NCBI GenBank assembly: GCA_003453215.1
Contig: DMMB01000056.1
Coordinates: forward strand, 14,552-21,826
Direction of reading: 5' to 3'
From: Oscillospiraceae bacterium
GTDB taxonomy: Bacteria; Bacillota; Clostridia; Oscillospirales; Ruminococcaceae
DNA length: 7,275 nt
Made by a program: the position numbers and the translations under genes. Every line of letters starts with the position of its first letter. The first letter of the stretch is position 1. Shown piece after piece: positions 5,536 to 7,275 of the stretch. A model generated the notes under the pieces. The model was not told the origin of the DNA. It made no database searches and saw nothing but the letters and a program-made list of their open reading frames with translations.

Positions 5536-5541
5536 GCAGCG

Positions 5542-6066
5542 TCACTTCCCTTCGATGATGGATTGCAGACCGCGGCGCTCCAGCAGATGAACCAGCCATA
5601 CGCCCAAGAGGCAGGGGGGAATCTGGCCCAGGGCAATCTGCCCGGCGAAGACCCAGAAGGCCCCATTGATGCTGCCGGTGGCGGCATAGCACCATTCCGC
5701 GCCGATGGCAACGGCATTGAACAAAATGGGCGGCAGCGCCGAAAGCCAGGGGGCTCCGCCCAAGCGGATTTTCCCCAACAGGCGGCTGGTGATAGCCGCC
5801 AGCAGGGTAGCGGCTGTTCCCACGAACAGATCGACCATTCCCAGGAAATTGGTGCCGGTGGCAGCGCCCACCCCATTGGTAATGGCGCAGCCCAGGGTAA
5901 CACCCCAAATGGCGGCCGGGCTGAGGACGGGCAGCAGGGTCAGTGCCTCCGAAACGCGGCACTGCACCGCGCCGAAGGTGATGGGGGCCAGGACCAGCGA
6001 AACAGCAGCATAAGCAGCCGCAATGACCCCAGCGGCAGTCATCTGCCGCAGCGTGCGGTTTTTCAT
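5542..6066 (-). CDS. queT: Queuosine-precursor ECF transporter substrate-binding protein QueT
   Basis: Integral membrane S component of an energy-coupling-factor transporter, predicted to import a queuosine precursor such as preQ0, preQ1 or queuine with the shared EcfA/A'/T module, which is not in this window. It has 174 residues. The N-terminal helix is AAGVIAAAYAAVSLVLAPI (11-29), followed by the QueT hallmark FGAVQCRVSEALTLLP (31-46). Further hydrophobic segments lie at about 52-67, 76-96, 106-126, 136-148 and 150-162. The ATG at 6066 is chosen because it lies 8 nt after AAAGGAG; an ATG two codons earlier is only 2 nt from the site, and one at 6102 lies within the structured leader. The leader looks like a preQ1 riboswitch, which supports the assignment. 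Confidence 0.85.
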   Translation of the reverse strand: MKNRTLRQMTAAGVIAAAYAAVSLVLAPITFGAVQCRVSEALTLLPVLSPAAIWGVTLGCAITNGVGAATGTNFLGMVDLFVGTAATLLAAITSRLLGKIRLGGAPWLSALPPILFNAVAIGAEWCYAATGSINGAFWVFAGQIALGQIPPCLLGVWLVHLLERRGLQSIIEGK

Positions 6067-6074
6067 ATTCATTT

Positions 6075-6151
6075 CTCCTTTGGATGCCGTCGGATGCGGC
6101 ATTAGTTTTATTTAGCGTCAGGATCTTTCGACTGACGATCCCAAAAGGACT
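6075..6151 (-). promoter_or_regulatory. Candidate preQ1 riboswitch (class III-like) upstream of queT
   Basis: On the minus strand the leader starts with an anti-RBS TCCTTTTGG (6141-6149) that can pair with CCAAAGGA (6076-6083), which includes the queT ribosome binding site: nine pairs with one bulged T, counting to GG/CC. Between them lie a hairpin CGTCAG/CTGACG (6132-6137, 6116-6121), an A-rich linker GCTAAATAAAACTA, and a hairpin ATGCCG/CGGCAT (6097-6102, 6084-6089). GATC at 6137-6140 can also pair with GATC at 6122-6125, giving a pseudoknot-like alternative. Embedded hairpins inside an RBS/anti-RBS helix fit class II and III preQ1 riboswitches. Class III is known upstream of queT in Ruminococcaceae. 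The call rests on context and topology, not a covariance search. Confidence 0.6.
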
Positions 6152-6156
6152 CCGCT

Positions 6157-6185
6157 ATTTTAGCATATCCGCTGCCCGGATACAA
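6157..6185 (-). promoter_or_regulatory. queT promoter (extended -10)
   Basis: On the minus strand: -35 TTGTAT (6180-6185), a 17-bp spacer, and -10 TAAAAT (6157-6162) preceded by TGC. The predicted start lies just before the anti-RBS, so the transcript would open with the riboswitch-like leader. Confidence 0.7.
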
Positions 6186-6198
6186 GCTTTGCTTGTAT
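6166..6198. repeat. Two abutting dyads in the divergent promoter region
   Basis: The first dyad is TATCCG-N5-CGGATA (6166-6182), filling most of the queT promoter spacer. The second is ATACAAGC-TTT-GCTTGTAT (6180-6198), whose two arms contain the -35 hexamers of the queT and yqgF promoters. They share three bases. Both have the size and symmetry of a dimeric repressor site. No regulator gene is in the window. Confidence 0.55.
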
Positions 6199-6221
6199 TT
6201 TCTTCCCCAAACCAGTATAAT
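6193..6221 (+). promoter_or_regulatory. yqgF operon promoter
   Basis: -35 TTGTAT (6193-6198), a 17-bp spacer, and a perfect -10 TATAAT (6216-6221). The predicted leader to the yqgF start is short, about 27 nt. Its -35 lies only 7 bp from the -35 of the opposing queT promoter. Confidence 0.8.
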
Positions 6222-6254
6222 GAAACCAATCACACAGAAAAAGGGAGAATGCCC

Positions 6255-6683
6255 ATGCGTATTTTAGCAGTAGATTACGGCGACGCCCGGACGGGGCTTG
6301 CCATCTGTGACCGCGGGGAACTGCTGGCCAGCCCGGTGGGGGTGTTCCACAGCGGCAACCGGGAAGCGGTAATCGAAGAAATCGCGCGGCAGGTGGCGGA
6401 ACAGAGGGCCGAACTGGTGGTTGTGGGCAACCCGCTGAACATGAACGGAACGGCCGGTCCCCGCAGCGAACTGTGCCATGCCCTGGCCGATGATCTGGCC
6501 AAAAAGCTGCCCTGCCCGGTAAAAATGTGGGATGAGCGCAGCACCACCGTTACAGCCACCCAATACCTGAATATGACCGATGTGCGCGGAAAAAAGCGCA
6601 AAAATACCATTGACGCGGTGGCGGCGACCATTATTCTGGAAAGCTACCTGGCCTACCGCAAAAATCACCCCGGGGAGGAATGA
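6255..6683 (+). CDS. yqgF: YqgF/RuvX family nuclease (pre-16S rRNA processing, putative Holliday junction resolvase)
   Basis: RNase H-fold nuclease of the YqgF/RuvX family, linked in E. coli to 5'-end maturation of 16S rRNA and also described as a putative Holliday junction resolvase. It has 142 residues, close to the usual 138-140. Motifs are LAVDYGDARTGLAI with Asp7 (4-17), VVVGNPLNMNGT (55-66), the WDERSTTVTA block with Glu94 (92-101), and KKRKNTIDAVAATIIL with Asp120 (113-128). Asp7, Glu94 and Asp120 fit the acidic catalytic set. The ATG at 6255 lies 7 nt after AGGGAG; an ATG two codons earlier is too close to that site. It is first in a plus-strand operon with the Nudix gene 3 nt downstream. 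Confidence 0.93.
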   Translation: MRILAVDYGDARTGLAICDRGELLASPVGVFHSGNREAVIEEIARQVAEQRAELVVVGNPLNMNGTAGPRSELCHALADDLAKKLPCPVKMWDERSTTVTATQYLNMTDVRGKKRKNTIDAVAATIILESYLAYRKNHPGEE

Positions 6684-6686
6684 ACC

Positions 6687-7244
6687 ATGCCGCATACCGA
6701 AGAACTGCTGCAGCGGGAAACGCTGGGGCAAAACCGGGTATTCACCCACGAACGCTGGCAGGTACGGCTGGAAAACGGCCAGACGGCGGAACGCGAGATG
6801 ATCCGCCACCCCGGCGGGGTAGGCATAGTGGTGGTGGATGAAAACGACCGGCTGCTGATGGTACGGCAATACCGCAGCGGCATGGGCGCGGAATCGCTGG
6901 AGATCCCGGCAGGGAAGCGCGACCCCGGGGAAGCCCCGGAGCAATGCGGCCGCCGGGAGCTGGAAGAGGAGTGCGGATGGATTGCCGGGCGGCTGGAACC
7001 GCTGGCAGTGCTGTACCCCACCCCGGCTTACTGCGATGAGAAGATCTGGATTTTTACCGCGAAGGACCTGACAGTCGGGCACACCCACCCCGATGAGGAT
7101 GAATTCATCACTGCAGAATGGGTGCCGCTGGCCGAAGCCGAGCAAATGGTGCTGGCAGGGGAGATAGAGGACGCGAAAACGCAGATAGCGATACTGAAAT
7201 ATACGGCACTGCGCCGGAAAGGAGAAGCCCATGAAAAAATCTGA
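6687..7244 (+). CDS. nudF: Nudix hydrolase, ADP-ribose pyrophosphatase type
   Basis: Predicted to hydrolyse ADP-ribose (or related sugar nucleotides) to AMP and ribose 5-phosphate with a divalent metal. It has 185 residues, typical of this subfamily. The full Nudix box G-x5-E-x7-RELxEExG spans residues 76-97 (Gly76, Glu82, Arg90-Glu91-Leu92, Glu94-Glu95, Gly97). Pro113, 16 residues after the box, is the mark used for ADP-ribose pyrophosphatases. The N-terminal domain carries MIRHPGGVGIVVVD (38-51) and VRQYRSG (59-65). GGAGG lies 8 nt before the ATG, and the gap from yqgF is 3 nt. The end overlaps the next start by 14 nt. The exact substrate cannot be read from the sequence. Confidence 0.9.
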   Translation: MPHTEELLQRETLGQNRVFTHERWQVRLENGQTAEREMIRHPGGVGIVVVDENDRLLMVRQYRSGMGAESLEIPAGKRDPGEAPEQCGRRELEEECGWIAGRLEPLAVLYPTPAYCDEKIWIFTAKDLTVGHTHPDEDEFITAEWVPLAEAEQMVLAGEIEDAKTQIAILKYTALRRKGEAHEKI

Positions 7245-7275
7245 TTTTATTGCGCAAATTGCAATAACAAGTTGG
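7231..7275 (+). CDS. Start of a third gene in the yqgF operon (cut by window edge)
   Basis: An ATG at 7231 lies 6 nt after AAAGGAG and opens a frame running to the window edge: MKKSDFIAQIAITSW, 15 residues. It overlaps the end of the Nudix gene by 14 nt in another frame, which suggests translational coupling. The beginning resembles the N-terminus of some glucosaminidase (lysozyme-like, FlgJ-type) domain proteins, which often begin with a motif like xFIxxIAP. Fifteen residues are too few for a product call. Confidence 0.7.
   Translation, partial: MKKSDFIAQIAITSW

Noticed and set aside
6075..6151. Class I preQ1 riboswitch for the queT leader
   Set aside because: The A-rich AAAACTA tail is reminiscent, but the first hairpin loop has no matching TAG for the class I pseudoknot, and the embedded hairpin between anti-RBS and RBS fits classes II or III better.
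6264..7232. 322-residue minus-strand ORF
   Set aside because: It is antisense to yqgF and the Nudix gene, both of which carry complete family motifs. It is a shadow ORF.
1..7275. CRISPR array, tRNA, rRNA, prophage or defence genes
   Set aside because: I saw no regularly spaced repeats, tRNA-like or rRNA sequence, integrase, transposase or defence-type protein anywhere in the window.

Overview
The window looks like chromosomal DNA of a GC-rich clostridial Firmicute, most likely Oscillospiraceae/Ruminococcaceae (Faecalibacterium-like). This is an inference. It rests on the Gram-positive-style AGGAGG ribosome binding sites before almost every gene, the GC-rich codons, the r-protein sequences, and a queT gene with a leader resembling a preQ1 riboswitch, a combination known in this family. 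No marker in the window fixes the genus.

Region 1 (1-4462, minus strand) is the head of the S10 ribosomal-protein operon in the standard order rpsJ-rplC-rplD-rplW-rplB-rpsS-rplV-rpsC-rplP, with rplP cut by the left edge. All reading frames are intact and of family length. Most junctions are tight: 20-26 nt gaps, a 4-nt ATGA overlap (rplD/rplW) and a 1-nt TAATG overlap (rpsC/rplP). Two are unusually wide and hold hairpins: rpsJ-rplC (110 nt) and rplW-rplB (98 nt).

Region 2 (4463-5124, no protein gene) holds, in the minus-strand sense of transcription, a terminator-like hairpin after the upstream operon, a second inverted repeat, a striking 77-nt nested hairpin, a phased A-tract (UP-like) region, a near-consensus S10 promoter, and a leader of about 325 nt with competing hairpins.

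Region 3 (5125-6185, minus strand) is a two-gene operon: queT, the substrate-binding subunit of a queuosine-precursor ECF transporter, and an unrecognised 136-residue protein. It has its own extended -10 promoter and a structured leader whose ribosome binding site can pair with an upstream anti-RBS, as expected of a translational preQ1 riboswitch.

Region 4 (6193-7275, plus strand) is a divergent operon: the YqgF/RuvX RNase H-fold nuclease, a Nudix ADP-ribose pyrophosphatase, and the first 15 codons of a third gene. The queT and yqgF promoters stand back to back, and their identical TTGTAT -35 hexamers lie in the two arms of one 19-bp dyad.

The genes are ordinary housekeeping genes. The parts worth a second look are the non-coding elements: the nested hairpin, the S10 leader, the queT leader and the shared divergent promoter.
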